Positions 33,802 to 44,385 of a DNA stretch of 64,000 nucleotides are shown here, in pieces (within the stretch, counting starts at the first letter, position 1; each line of letters starts with the position of its first letter). The notes beneath the pieces are model-generated. The model was not told where the DNA came from. It did no database searches and saw nothing but the letters and a program-made list of their open reading frames with translations. A program made the position numbers and the translations under genes. The stretch comes from Marsupella aquatica (taxonomy: Eukaryota; Marchantiophyta): assembly GCA_973895155.1 (NCBI GenBank), contig OZ316891.1, forward strand, positions 3,844,001 to 3,908,000, in the 5' to 3' direction.

Positions 33802-34439
33802 ATTGGCCCCGGTTATGACTTGGATGAACAGACAATATTGATCACTCCAAGCAGTGCCTTCCTTGCCGGTGACCTAAATAAATACCTGCTTTGGCATATT
33901 TCTGTAATTTCTGTGTTTGATTATCAATATGCCTGAGCTAGCATCCTCTCCTTGGCCTCGTCTAGCTCTCCAGCTAATTCCTCCACTCTAACTAATTCCT
34001 CCATCTTGTCCGTAAGCCAAATAATCATTTGCTTCCTTCAATTCATTATTGAGGATTTTTATGACAGCAATCTTGACATCCTTCTCAATCAGCCTTTGAT
34101 TGCTCCATATCTGGCTCCATATTAAGACTTATCTAGATTGGCCTTGGCTTTGTTAGTTGCCAACTTACTTTATTCAACATTTGGTCTTGTCCTGCCAACC
34201 GGCACTCTCAATGTCATGTTTTTCTCTGTGTATATGCCTCTAACTAATCAAGGAGATTATCCTACTTCCACTTAGCATCACCCAAGGCTTGATTAAAATG
34301 CCTTAGTTAACTGATCATGCATGGTTTGAAGCCTTGAGTGAGTCTAGTTGTTGGTCCTAATCCTGCAGGTTCTTTTTAACATCAACTAATTGCCTCTGGA
34401 CTTTACTCAGCTCCTCCCTGGCTGGCTCATTGTCCTCCT

Positions 34440-35045
34440 CTTGGGGGCCTCACTCTAAAGGGGGTCTCATAACCCTTGGGGAGTCACATAGAGTAAAAGC
34501 ACTAAAACACGTGAGAACACACCAATGAAATTTGAAATAATTAATTCAAAAATTAATTCAATTTACCCTTCTACAGTTTATTATACAACTTTGACAAATT
34601 CTTAAATACCTTGCTGAATATAAAAAATAATATTTCTACCAAAATTGGATTTTTAAATTCCTTTAGCATAAGTTTTTGATTTTAATTTTTACCCCAACAA
34701 AATTAAAAATAACCTTCATTTGTTTGCACCCCGTTCTAATAATCCAATGAGTGATTCCCCAGGGCTCAGAACACGCTCGACATTTTTAGCTATTAAACAC
34801 CCTAAAAAATAAAAAGAAGGTTTTTTGAACTATTTTTCTACCCCTATTTGTCTAGAGTATTCTAAAAATATTTCCAAAATTCATTTCTAAAACCCTATCT
34901 TTCTTTAGAATTCTCAAAATTGGATATAAAAAACACTAATTGTATTCTACAGAAATTTAAAAGTATTTTTCTCAACCCAATAAACAAACCCTATACTTGC
35001 TTTTGCGTTTAGGGTAGAAAGGAAATAAACTGTGAGAACCCCGGG
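34440..35045 (+). mobile_element. Diverged MITE-1 copy carrying a nested MITE-2
   Basis: The element starts CTTGGGGGCCTCACTCTAAA and ends CTGTGAGAACCCCGGG. It is flanked by a perfect 8-bp duplication, GTCCTCCT, at 34432-34439 and 35046-35053. Subtracting the inserted MITE-2 with its duplication leaves about 307 bp, the normal MITE-1 length. The interior follows the MITE-1 order (CATTTTTAGCTATTAAACACC, TATTCTAAAAATATTTCC, CTCAAAATTGGATATAAAAA). It sits in the reading frame of the coiled-coil remnant. Confidence 0.85.
34474..34764 (+). mobile_element. MITE-2 copy nested in MITE-1
   Basis: Starts CCTTGGGGAGTCACATAGAG and ends GAGTGATTCCCCAGGG, imperfect inverted termini. Flanking 8-mers CTCATAAC (34466-34473) and CTCAGAAC (34765-34772) differ at one position. 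The head, including AATTAATTCAAAAATTAATT, is almost the same as the last 90 bases of the window. No coding capacity. Confidence 0.85.
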
Positions 35046-35837
35046 GTCCTCCTTATAGGTGTCAAGTTCCTGAGTGGCTACGCTTAGCTCTTTCTTCCTT
35101 ATCAGAAGCTCATCCGCAACCTGTTGGGATTTACTCACTTCTGCGGCCTTAGCTTCCATCCTTCTTAGCTGAGTAATGACTTCTTCTTCCTTAAGTCGCT
35201 CCAAAGTCATCACCTCCTCTAATCGGGTTTGGTCTGCAATCTCCTTCCTAAGGACCTTCCTAAGGAAGGGCCCCAATTCCAACTCATTGCCAAAAATCCC
35301 CAAAGTTAGGAGTCTGCACATTTCTCCATACTCCATGATTCCTTGCATAGTTGGACATTTCGGGGGAGACTGGCATCTGCCAACAATGCCCCCCTACCCA
35401 TTACTCTTCCTTGAGGCAATCAAAGTAAGTAACTAGCTCAACCAGCTTCTCGCTAAGCTGTCATATATCCTCCAGCCATTCTCCACCTGACAAGTCTTTC
35501 TCCTGCGCTCTATTTCTGTCCTCCGACTCCTGCAAGCTAAGTCCGCCTCGGCCTCCTTCATCTTGTCAAACTCCTGATTGAGGTGCAACAACAGGTGCCG
35601 GGGGGGGCGGATTCTAGGCTGATCTGATCCTACAAGTTTCCATAATAAACCGTTGGAAACCTCCTGTGAAATCCTCCCAAAGTTTGTACTCCCAGCACTG
35701 GCCTCTCCCCATGGTCAATGTAGTTGTCATCACAGTTCTTTACATTAACGTGATCTTGTCCTTTGAGTACTGCCTTGGTGTTGTAGGGCAATTCCCCACT
35801 TCTAGCTCTTCTGATTCGTGCTAAGCCGGAGACTCTG

Positions 35838-36146
35838 GGTGTTGGCAAATCACTTGGTGGATATTAGAATGGGGTGTGAACAAATCATGAAGGTCATTTT
35901 TAATCTAGTTGAGGTAATAATTATAATCAAAACCCTATACTAAAGGCATTTAAAAATCCAATTTGGTAATTTAAATATTAGTTTTGATATTCAACAATTA
36001 ATGTATTTAAGAAATTGTCAAAGCCATATAATAAAGGGTACAAGGATATTTGTAATTGAGTTTATTTATTTTTTATTTATTTTTTCAAATTTCATTGGTC
36101 TGTTCTCACGTATTTTAGGGGTTTTACTCTAAGTGATTCCCCAGGG
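35838..36146 (-). mobile_element. MITE-2 copy, inverted
   Basis: The reverse complement starts CCCTGGGGAATCACTTAGAG then TAAAACCCCTAAAATACGTG and AACAGACCAATGAAATTTG, as in the nested copy. The far end (TTGGCAAATCACTTGGTGG) is degenerate. The flanks are too diverged to fix the target duplication. Confidence 0.75.
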
Positions 36147-36233
36147 ACAGGGGGTTTCTATCTTTTGCCTCCAAGTCTATCTACTTGTCTTGCTTCTTCC
36201 TCTCCTTTGTAGTCATCTTTCTAAAGTTACACT

Positions 36234-36536
36234 CTCGGGGCTCTTACTATATGGAGACCTCCCCATCACCTGCAATGTTTTTAGGTCTCGGACCCCCTAA
36301 AATGTAAGATTTTTAAAAACAATTTAACCCCTCTAAAGTTGGAATACTCTTGTCCGAATATTCCAAAATTTTGATTAAAAAGACTCTAATACTCTTATAA
36401 GTCTCAAAATTTAATTTTAAATACCCTATTGTTCTTCTACAAAAATTCTTAAGTCTTCCTTTAGAACCAATCAAACGACCCTATCCTTCGTTGCTCATGA
36501 TCAATGTGCCATTTTTTTGGAAGTGAAACCCCCGAG
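36234..36536 (+). mobile_element. MITE-1 copy with perfect target duplication
   Basis: Begins CTCGGGGCTCTTACTATATG and ends GGAAGTGAAACCCCCGAG. The 8-mer GTTACACT is directly repeated at 36226-36233 and 36537-36544. Length 303 bp. The interior shows the family blocks ATCACCTGCAATGTTTTTAG, GGAATACTCTTG and CTATTGTTCTTCTAC. No ORF. Confidence 0.95.
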
Positions 36537-36544
36537 GTTACACT

Positions 36545-38550
36545 AAGGTGATCAATGTTAGCATATGGATTGTTCCAAGTAGGCCGTCGCAACACATTTC
36601 TCACAACATCCAAAGTCACTACCTTCTCCTCTCTTGCCGGTAGCAGCTGCTATTCTTGTAGAACAGGTTTCCTAATTAATGTCCCTTTTGACTTGCAACC
36701 TGGGCTCCTCCTATTCTTCTTGATCAAGATTCTCCACAAATTTTGGCATCGATGGCTTCTTAATGAATGAATTCAGGGTGGGACTCCTTCATAAATATGG
36801 CTGATGTTGTTATTGACATCCTGATTGACATCCGCTTCTGAATGATAACACTGGTGCAAAAGACTGACTCTAAGCATATTGACATAGTAATTATAGATGG
36901 TACCCTAGTCTAGACACAGACCGAGGGTAGAGATCATATTTAAGCTTATATTCTATTAGATTGAATCAATTTTCTACTTGTTATCCAACATATTTTATAT
37001 TATTATCACCCAAATGTTTTTCTTTAGAATCCAAATTAATATTTCATTTTCCCCTATGTACAATCTTGATCCCCAAATGTACATGATCTGGTGCCCAAAT
37101 GTACAACTTTCACTGCCCAAATGTACAATTCTTGTGCCCCCCCAAAAATTTTTTGGTGCCCAAATGTCCAAAGATCAAAGTATTTTCCAGTTTTAATGAA
37201 TAGACTGATCATTGCCCCTTCACCAATACTTTCCTTCTTCTCATTTAATGCCTTCTTCAGCTGCATGAGGAGATAGCCATTGTAATCCTGGCTCGCATCC
37301 ACCTTCTTGACTAGGAACATTTGTCTAAGTATGTCTTGCCAATCTCCACTCTCAGCTACGTACAATGCAAAGTCACTCGTAAGAAATCAACATGGGGGGT
37401 TGGTACACTGAATCTTGAAGAACCCATTCTTTGTTGATCCAGGAAATGACCCAAACTGACCATCCGGAAGAGTTTTCCTCTAGTACTCCACCTTAAATAG
37501 TCTTCTTCCCCATCAGCAAAGCAAACATAGCTTGGATGGGTGCTGATGGTAATTCAAACGTCCTTCCATACAACAATGTCGTGTTGGAATCTGATGCAGC
37601 TTCACAACAGCCTACAAAATCAAGAAGGTCTTCATCCAGAATGACAAATAAGCTCCACCGCAATCTGATGTAACCCGGTCCCATCCATGTAACCCACATA
37701 CTTATTGTATTGCACAACCTTTCCATTGCCAGTCATCCACTGCTCTACCCCGAATGTTCTGGCATGGTTTTGACCAGCAGTTTGACATTCCCCACTATAG
37801 CAACTTTCCTAGCTGGCTTCTCAGACCTTGATCTCTTTGTGGTAGTGGCAGTTGCCGAAGTCCCCTTGTGCTTCATGTCTGTAATCTTGGATAACTCTCC
37901 GAGTAACTATGGATTCCTTTGTCCAAGCAGTGTGTCCCTTCAACTCCCATGTAGTGGTGCAACAACATTCCTGATGGCCTCCCAAATCATTCCCTAGCTT
38001 TACCCAGTTGTCTTGGAGTAGCAGTTTGTCAAGCTCGACACTAGTTGGCATCTAGAGAAACTTCTCCAGAACCTTGTTATCTTCAGCAAATGCCCAAGCA
38101 AATGCAACCTAAGTATAATTATGGATAGCTCCCACAGTCTCGCCAATTCAGCTTGCTCCCTAATCGCACGCTCTGGCTCCTTGTCTTCGTATGTAGGGTA
38201 TGAGCTGACGTGATTCCTCAAGCAGACAACCCCAAAACTTACCCGCTTGATTGACCATGATTATCACTTCACAAGAATTGACACCAACTACTGCAATTCC
38301 CCCTCAATCACTTCACAAAGCCACCGCCTCTACCAGTCACCAAATATGATTCACCGTCTTGCCTTGAATGTGGAAATGCAAATGATTGAATAGTAATTGG
38401 TTGCGACCCAGCCCTTACCCCTTGTCAATCTCTTCATCAAAGCCGCCACCTTTAACCCTTTGTTGATTAGGGTGCCCGATGTTGATTACCCCGTAACCCT
38501 AATGCGCTATATCGTGGGCCGTTGATCCTCCCTCAATTCCGGCTATGCAT
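36545..38550 (-). pseudogene. Decayed TE-like coding region, unknown family
   Basis: Minus-strand open pieces in changing frames. 38221-37820: YEDKEPERAIREQAELARLW and, in another frame, LDKLLLQDNWVKLGNDLGGH. 37726-37493: MERLCNTISMWVTWMGPGY, GRTFELPSAPIQAMFALLMG. 37365-37185: ESGDWQDILRQMFLVKKVDA, YLLMQLKKALNEKKES. 36690-36545: VVRNVLRRPTWNNPYANIDH. The order and the coiled-coil remnant just downstream suggest one long dead ORF cut by MITEs. No catalytic motif is visible. A loose repeat of GTGCCCAAATGTACAA lies at 37035-37170. Confidence 0.45.
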
Positions 38551-38759
38551 GGCCTCAGTTCCATAGTCGGCCCTAAATTTTTACTTTTCCATGTTTTTAC
38601 CCATTACTATATACATAATTCTACTTTATTTACAAAAAATTCCCCTTTAACTAAACTAAATGAACCTTGGCAAGGCATCATAGTCCATACACTCAGTCAT
38701 AGTTGTAACATTCCATTCTGTTCATGAAAAATGTTACAAGAGCCAAAAGGGTTTTTCAC

Positions 38760-41700
38760 ATTTCCTTTGTATTCCTTTGTATTCCTTAGTATCCATAGTA
38801 ACCAATTACTATCCTGGTCTCTTTGGTTGCAAGGTCTACTGCCGGTCCATCTGATCCTAACCAACTTATCTTAATCTACATATTTGTCTTGTCCTAGGTC
38901 TCCCTCCCTTGAGTTGTTGACCACGTTAGCCATTGTTATTATTGTTGTTAAGGGACTGTAATAGACTCTCCAAAGTCTTCCAGGCTTCAGTACCACTTGG
39001 AATACATTGTCCAATTGCTTCTCTTAGCTGGTTATGACATCAAGCATCGCTTGCAGATGTTTTTCAGTTTGTCTCAGCACAACCCAACCAGGAAGGCGGC
39101 CCAGGCTTGGGCCCAGGAAATTTGAGTAGGTAGTGGTGTAGGTAGCAGGCTCATTTATCTCCTAAGTCCATATGGTAGCACACAATTCAGCAATCAAGAC
39201 CAGCGGTCCAGGTTTCCTCTTAATATGTCTCTTAATTGTGTACCACAACCATCATGTCATGCAGTGAGCCAGCATTCATCTTCATGGCGTTGGACCCTCA
39301 AAGCAAATGTTGAACCTCTCTCCATCTGGCCTCTAAGTGCTGCAACTAAAGAACATATGTTCTGTGTGTTCAAGTTGTGTCTTGCACGATGTCTTGCACC
39401 AATTACAGATACAAAACGCCCCACTTTCTTGCTCTGCCACTGGTAAAGAACCCATAATTCAAGATATGCCACACTGTGAAACTCACCTTCAAAAAAGACT
39501 ACCCACTCCAAATTCTTCTCTAGATCTATATATTTCCATGTGTTTACAGTGTGAAGTTGTCCCCATGCCAATGTCTCCTTGGGTGAGTGACATTTCTCAT
39601 AGTCTTTTGTTTTCACTGGCCAGCTCCATGTTTTGGTTGCGAAGGTCCATCCCCTGTTCATGCCCTTCCAATCCCATTGCCATCCCGCACAATTTTGTAG
39701 ATTTTCAGGTTTGGTGCTCGCTTGTTGTTGCATCAGGCTGTAGAGAGTGTCAAACTCTGTGTCTCCAATCCTATTGTTGTTTCTGATTTTCTGGTTGATG
39801 TCTTCCACCTGAATCCATTCTCCTTGGTTGTCCAGAAGGTCACGTAGAGTTTTAATTGATCGATTGGCCATGAATCTTCTTAATGTTCTTCCTTGTTACT
39901 CCGTGACCTTGGCATTCTGCAGGACAGTTAGTTCAATGTAAGATGGATTGGAACTTTGCCTTCCCCAAAGTTGAACTTCAGTTGAGGAATTTACTTGTTT
40001 TGTACCAACCCTGGATCATTTCTCTCAACATTAGATATCCTTTGATAAGGATTTTGCCGTTCAGCAGTAGGGCTTCAGAAGAGGTCCAATCTCCTTCTTC
40101 TTTTTCTTGGCCCCTATATATGTTAAGCCCATTTTCACCCACTCCCCATTTATACCAGTCACTCGGCAGCTAAGAGATATGAATGATGCATCTTGAGCAC
40201 CTGCACTTGTTCTTCAAATGACTTCAGGCCCAGCCCATGGTCACCTTTAGGTTCAGTAGTCATTGTCCAGGATATCAAATAATCATGCTTTCTTCTACTT
40301 TGTATTGTTGGCTGGTCCCTGCAGAAAAGCTCTACATATCTTCTCCATTTCCAAGTATCCACCCTTGTGCAAGGACATCCATATCAGATGATAGGTAGGG
40401 ATTCTTCTTAGGACATGTTTGAGCATGATCAATCTCCCCCACGATGGACAGACTCTTGTTTGTCCAATGGTTCAGGTGGCTTCTCAATTTTCCCACCATA
40501 AAAGTAGCTTTGTGCAATGAGCAAACTTTGTAGCCAATAGGGCATCCCAGGTATTCAGTTACCTCACCATCACCAGCAATCCTGCACCTGCCTGGTTCCT
40601 TGTTGCCATTCCAGATAGACATCACCAAGTACACAATAGGAATGATTTTTGATTTATGGAGAGTAAATGAGGCACCACAAATGATCTCATACCTCTGCAC
40701 CACCACCCTTGCCACCAGGAAGTCCTGCTTGGTCGCCGCCAAGAAAAGACCAGTATCGTCACTAAAGAGTCATTTGGTGGTACAAACTGCCATTTTTGCT
40801 TAGTTGCATCCCTTTGATCTCGCCTGTCACAAGTTTTTGTTTGAACATTGCCATCAGTAGTTGTGCATGTAGTCAGGGCGACAACAAAGCGGAAAGAGAG
40901 TAGCCCTGCCTTACTCCCTGTCCGAGGTAGATAGGCTCCACAATGCAACCATTGGTTTCCACTTTTGAGTGAGTCAGCTCCACAATTAGCCCTTTAATCA
41001 AGTAATTATTGTACATATTTCCTTTGAACTCTATTGCCTGCAAAACAGCCCACAGGAAGGAGTGTGCCACACCGTCATAGCTTTGGTAAAATCCAACTTC
41101 AGAAAGATGAGAGAATGTTTGCTTACCGGAGCTAGCTCTTGGGCCAGCTTGAATGTCAGCAGATAACTATCTAGGACGTCTCGTCCCTCAAGAAATCCCA
41201 TCGTTTGAGGATCAACCAGTTTGTTGCCACCTTCTTGATCTGGTTGGCCAAATTTATTATTATTATTTTTTTAAGAGGAAATCTGTCAAACCCCACAGAA
41301 AGGGATCAGTCAGTCACAACTTTTGAACCCAAGATCAACCTATGAGTCACTACTCAAGTGAGCTACCACACACCCATGTCTCTCTGGTTGGCCAGAATCT
41401 TAGCTATGAATTTCTCAAAGAGAGTGAGCATAGTCAGCAGGCGCCAATAACTGAGTTCCATCACTTCCTGGTTTTTGGGAATCAATTTAATGACCCTATC
41501 AGATGCTTTGGTGGTGATTTTCCCGTCCTTCCAAAACTCCTGTATCATGGCCACACACAGTTTCTTCATAAAATCCCACCCTTTGCCCAGCATCTCAATA
41601 GTGACACCGTATATCCCTGGGGATTTCATCTTGGAAAGGTCAAAGACCATTCTCTTGACTTTGTCCTCACTGTGGCTCATTTCTTGATTATCAGTTGGTG

Positions 41701-42055
41701 TCACCTGAGTGGCAGAGATGAGTCCCAACGCTTCACTTCATGTCATGTGGTGCTCCTCCACCCCTCTGTCTGCTCTGTACAACTCTTCATAGAAATTTTG
41801 AATTTCTTTTAGTATCTTGTTGGGGTCTTCAGACGATGTGGTTACACGGGATTTTGGAAGGAGCTTCCTGGGGGCGTTGCAAAGACACTGACACTACTAT
41901 CGTCCCAGGCATTTTTGGTGGCAATGTAGTTTAAACTGTTAGTGCTATCAGAACCTTTTTTATATTCTAAATCAATCCATCCTAGCTTTGGAAATCCATG
42001 GGGCTTCAGAGCAAACCCCACGTCCAACCAACCTTCATATTCTTCCTTCCAATGT
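38760..42055 (-). mobile_element. L1-type LINE, 5'-truncated, inactive
   Basis: Minus-strand non-LTR reverse transcriptase. FYEELY appears near 41790. The domain opens with SKMKSPGIYGVTIEML, then IKLIPKNQE and FEKFIAKILANQ (41660-41395). After a SINE insertion it resumes (MGFLEGRDVLDSYLLTFKLA; LKLDFTKAY) and reaches YLGQGVRQGYSLSALLS (40945-40895). DDTGLFLAATKQDF holds the catalytic DD near 40745, followed by KSKIIPIVYL and EVTEYLGCPIG (40560). LGLKSFEEQVQVLKMHHSYL (40225) and a zinc-binding-like C-terminal part (39871-39257) complete it. Several frameshifts and stops are present, and the endonuclease is missing. The 3' part down to about 38.76 kb, with ATTCCTTTGTATTCCTTTG near its end, is inferred. 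Confidence 0.85.
41251..41382 (-). mobile_element. tRNA-derived SINE inserted in the LINE
   Basis: On the minus strand it starts GGGTGTGTGGTAGCTCACTT (A box TGGTAGCTCACTTGAGTAG), has a B-box-like GGGTTCAAAAG, and ends in an A/TAA-rich tail (TTAAAAAAATAATAATAATA). A 12-bp direct repeat, TCTGGTTGGCCA, flanks it at 41239-41250 and 41383-41394. Removing it with one repeat rejoins the LINE reverse transcriptase as AKILANQIKKV. Length 132 bp, same strand as the LINE. Confidence 0.9.
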
Positions 42056-42190
42056 ACTGGTAAGTTGGCTAGGGGATTAGCCTGGAACTGAAAGTTCCAA
42101 TGCATGTTCAAATCCCCTCGCCCCCACCACACACACAGGGGTGTGGAGAGTATATATGTGGGGGATGAGATTTCTGGGTAGTGGATGGGA
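42056..42190 (+). mobile_element. SINE-like unit at the LINE 5' boundary
   Basis: The head looks like a tRNA: A-box TTGGCTAGGGGATTAG, an anticodon-like hairpin GGAACTGAAAGTTCC (loop CTGAAAG, so GAA in the anticodon place), and B-box TGTTCAAATCC. A CA-rich stretch follows. The 3' end is not defined. It lies opposite to and just beyond the last LINE-like sequence, so it may mark the truncation point. Confidence 0.5.
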
Positions 42191-44385
42191 GTTCTGATAT
42201 TAATTATCTCTTTTGCCCCTGCTTGTCCACTTTGTGCCCCTGATTTAATCTACTCAGTCTCCCTCCTGATGCGGGTCCAGTTGGATCTAGGAGGGCTCAA
42301 CCTTAAATGGATGGGCCGGGACAAAGACTGTATGTCACTATTAGGTTGGGGAGAGTCTACTAACTATTCCTCCTGGTTTCCTTCCAAGACAAAAATGTGA
42401 AAATAATGTTCACATGGACCACCATGTTGGTCTTTTGAAACCCCCATGGACCACATTTCCCAAATTTTGAGGTTAATTGTAATAACTTGATCTTCAGAAA
42501 TTCAAACATTTTTTAGTTTTGAGGATGTGCTAGAGGTGTAGGTAAGCTACACTTGCACCATCAAAGTGACACTGAAATTTTGGCCATTTTGGTTAGGTAA
42601 CTATTCATCATGGAATGCAAAGGGGTAAATTCTATTACATGATTTTTCATTGTGTTATCAAATATTAGGGCTTCTGTTTTCTTATGTCTCCTCCTTCTCT
42701 AGTGCCTTGCCGGTGAAAAAATAAAAAATATTCAAAGACTCATAATCACCAAGTTCTTATGGACCACCAAAATGTGGTCCATGGGAGCACCTTGTCCAAC
42801 ATGGTGGTTCATGTGAGCTTCACTTTTGAAAAATATTCTTCCTTCTCACCTAATTTATTATATAATTAGATTTATTTACTAATCTGAATGTAATGTCTCG
42901 TCTTAGTAAGGTACACTACTCACCGCCATTAGTCTTATGTCACAAAGTGTTTCACTGAATTAGCGGTAGTAAGTCTAAATCAAGTGAAGAGTTATTTTGA
43001 CAAGAAAATAACAGCAATGTGGATCATTTGTAACCTTCAATAGTATTTGTGGTTTAAAGATTTATGAACTCATTTTGCCCATTAAAGAATAGAGGTGTAT
43101 TGATTTGCTCTGTTCAATTGTTAGATGAACAGAAATCTTGATTCACTCATCCATTTTGCAATTTGGATATTCACAATTTATTTTGTTATTCCATAACCCT
43201 AGAATTTAATTTCCTATCACAAATGATGCTGTGTAGACACGGTGAATTAATCCTATCTAAACACTTTTAATTACCAGTAGCCACATTCTATTTAAATAGT
43301 GTCACTCCAAAATTAACATTGGTAAAGCTAAATTTTGAGAGGTCCAAATCTCAAACAGTCACCCAAATAGAATTAGTAAGACTAATCAGGGTGAAGAGGG
43401 TAGTAGCCTAGTAAGGTGGTAGCCAAGTGAGGCTCTCGCACCAGGGTGCAGGAGTCTAATTTACCTAGGTAGCCAACTGAAGTCTGGCTCCCCAGTAGAG
43501 TGCATGAGTCTGACTGTCATAAAGGCAGTTCGAGAGACTCGTCGCCCTGAATCTCGAGTTCTGGACACAGCATGTTCCTCATGCGAAGTAAAGGCAACAG
43601 GTAGTGTCTTAGTGTAGTCTTTCGTCATTTACTTCTGATTCTCGTCTGTTGTGAAATTGGTGCCGTTGTTATAGAGCCGGAGAGCAGTGGCCTATGTAAA
43701 GTTTTAGTACACAACCAACCTACGACAAATCCTCGTCTTCTGGACACTTGCTGCAAGTTTGTCAGTCATGTTTCTACTCCAAAGTTTGTCAGTCACGTTT
43801 CTACTCCAAAGTAATACACTCCGAGCGGGTAGTGAAAGTGGGGATGTCGACTCGAAGACAACAGGAGTAAGAAGAAAAAACGCATGATGCCATGCCCTCA
43901 AAAGAGTATGCTGTAATAACCTGGGTGAACACCTCCAGAAGTTACCTCTCAGGCATTGAAGAGTAGCAGGTCAATCGGCAAAGTCGTTTCGTACATGATT
44001 GTCAGAGACTACTGACTCAGCCGCGTGGCATCAGTTCCAGCGAACACCACACTTATTGATGCTCAGTCTGGCAGAGGGCTGTCACGAGGTTCAGTGGACG
44101 GGAGTAAAATGTTTTTCTTCTCTTGAACAGTAGATTGTACTGAAGGATTGGTGGAGAGTATTAATACCTCAAGAATTCAGCGCGAGACGCTATCTTTGGA
44201 TTATAGAATCCAACGGGCCTTCACCAATGTAGATTCATTCGGGATGTATTTGAATCAAGTATAAACAGTCATCGAGTTGATCTTCGTGAATAGATTTTTG
44301 CGCGGCACCTAGTGGGGGTACAGCTTTTGTTGGCGAAGGGGAGTACATCCTTGGGACAAATCTTTTTGTCGATCTTCGATGCACC
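42191..44385. other. Intergenic and bHLH 5' flank
   Basis: No gene recognised from 42.2 to 43.4 kb. At 43410-43520 two ~55-bp imperfect repeats share GGTAGCCAA(G/C)TGA and GAGTCT. At 43755-43808 a 27-bp tandem repeat (AAGTTTGTCAGTCA(T/C)GTTTC) occurs twice. The last few hundred bases should hold the bHLH promoter and leader; no clear TATA box was identified. Confidence 0.4.
43755..43808. repeat. 27-bp tandem repeat, two units
   Basis: Units AAGTTTGTCAGTCATGTTTC... and the same with C for T at position 15, directly adjacent at 43755 and 43782. About 580 bp upstream of the bHLH start codon. Confidence 0.9.

Larger units (their letters stand above)
33850..35837 (-). pseudogene. Decayed coiled-coil protein gene, probably TE-related
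   Basis: Read on the minus strand from about 35837. An open part (GELPYNTKAVLKGQDHVNV, HGERPVLGVQTLGG) is followed by strongly helical segments: EFDKMKEAEADLACRSRR; then RLEEVMTLERLKEEEVITQL and SKSQQVADELLIRKKELSVA (35348-35054). After a MITE insertion it resumes in the same frame as NEPAREELSKVQRQLVDVKK, then decays with stops and frameshifts to about 33.85 kb, where ELVRVEELAGELDEAKERML is still readable. Joining across the MITE with one copy of the target site keeps the frame. I do not recognise the family; a transposon gag-like or structural ORF is the likeliest, and a broken host gene the alternative. Confidence 0.55.
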
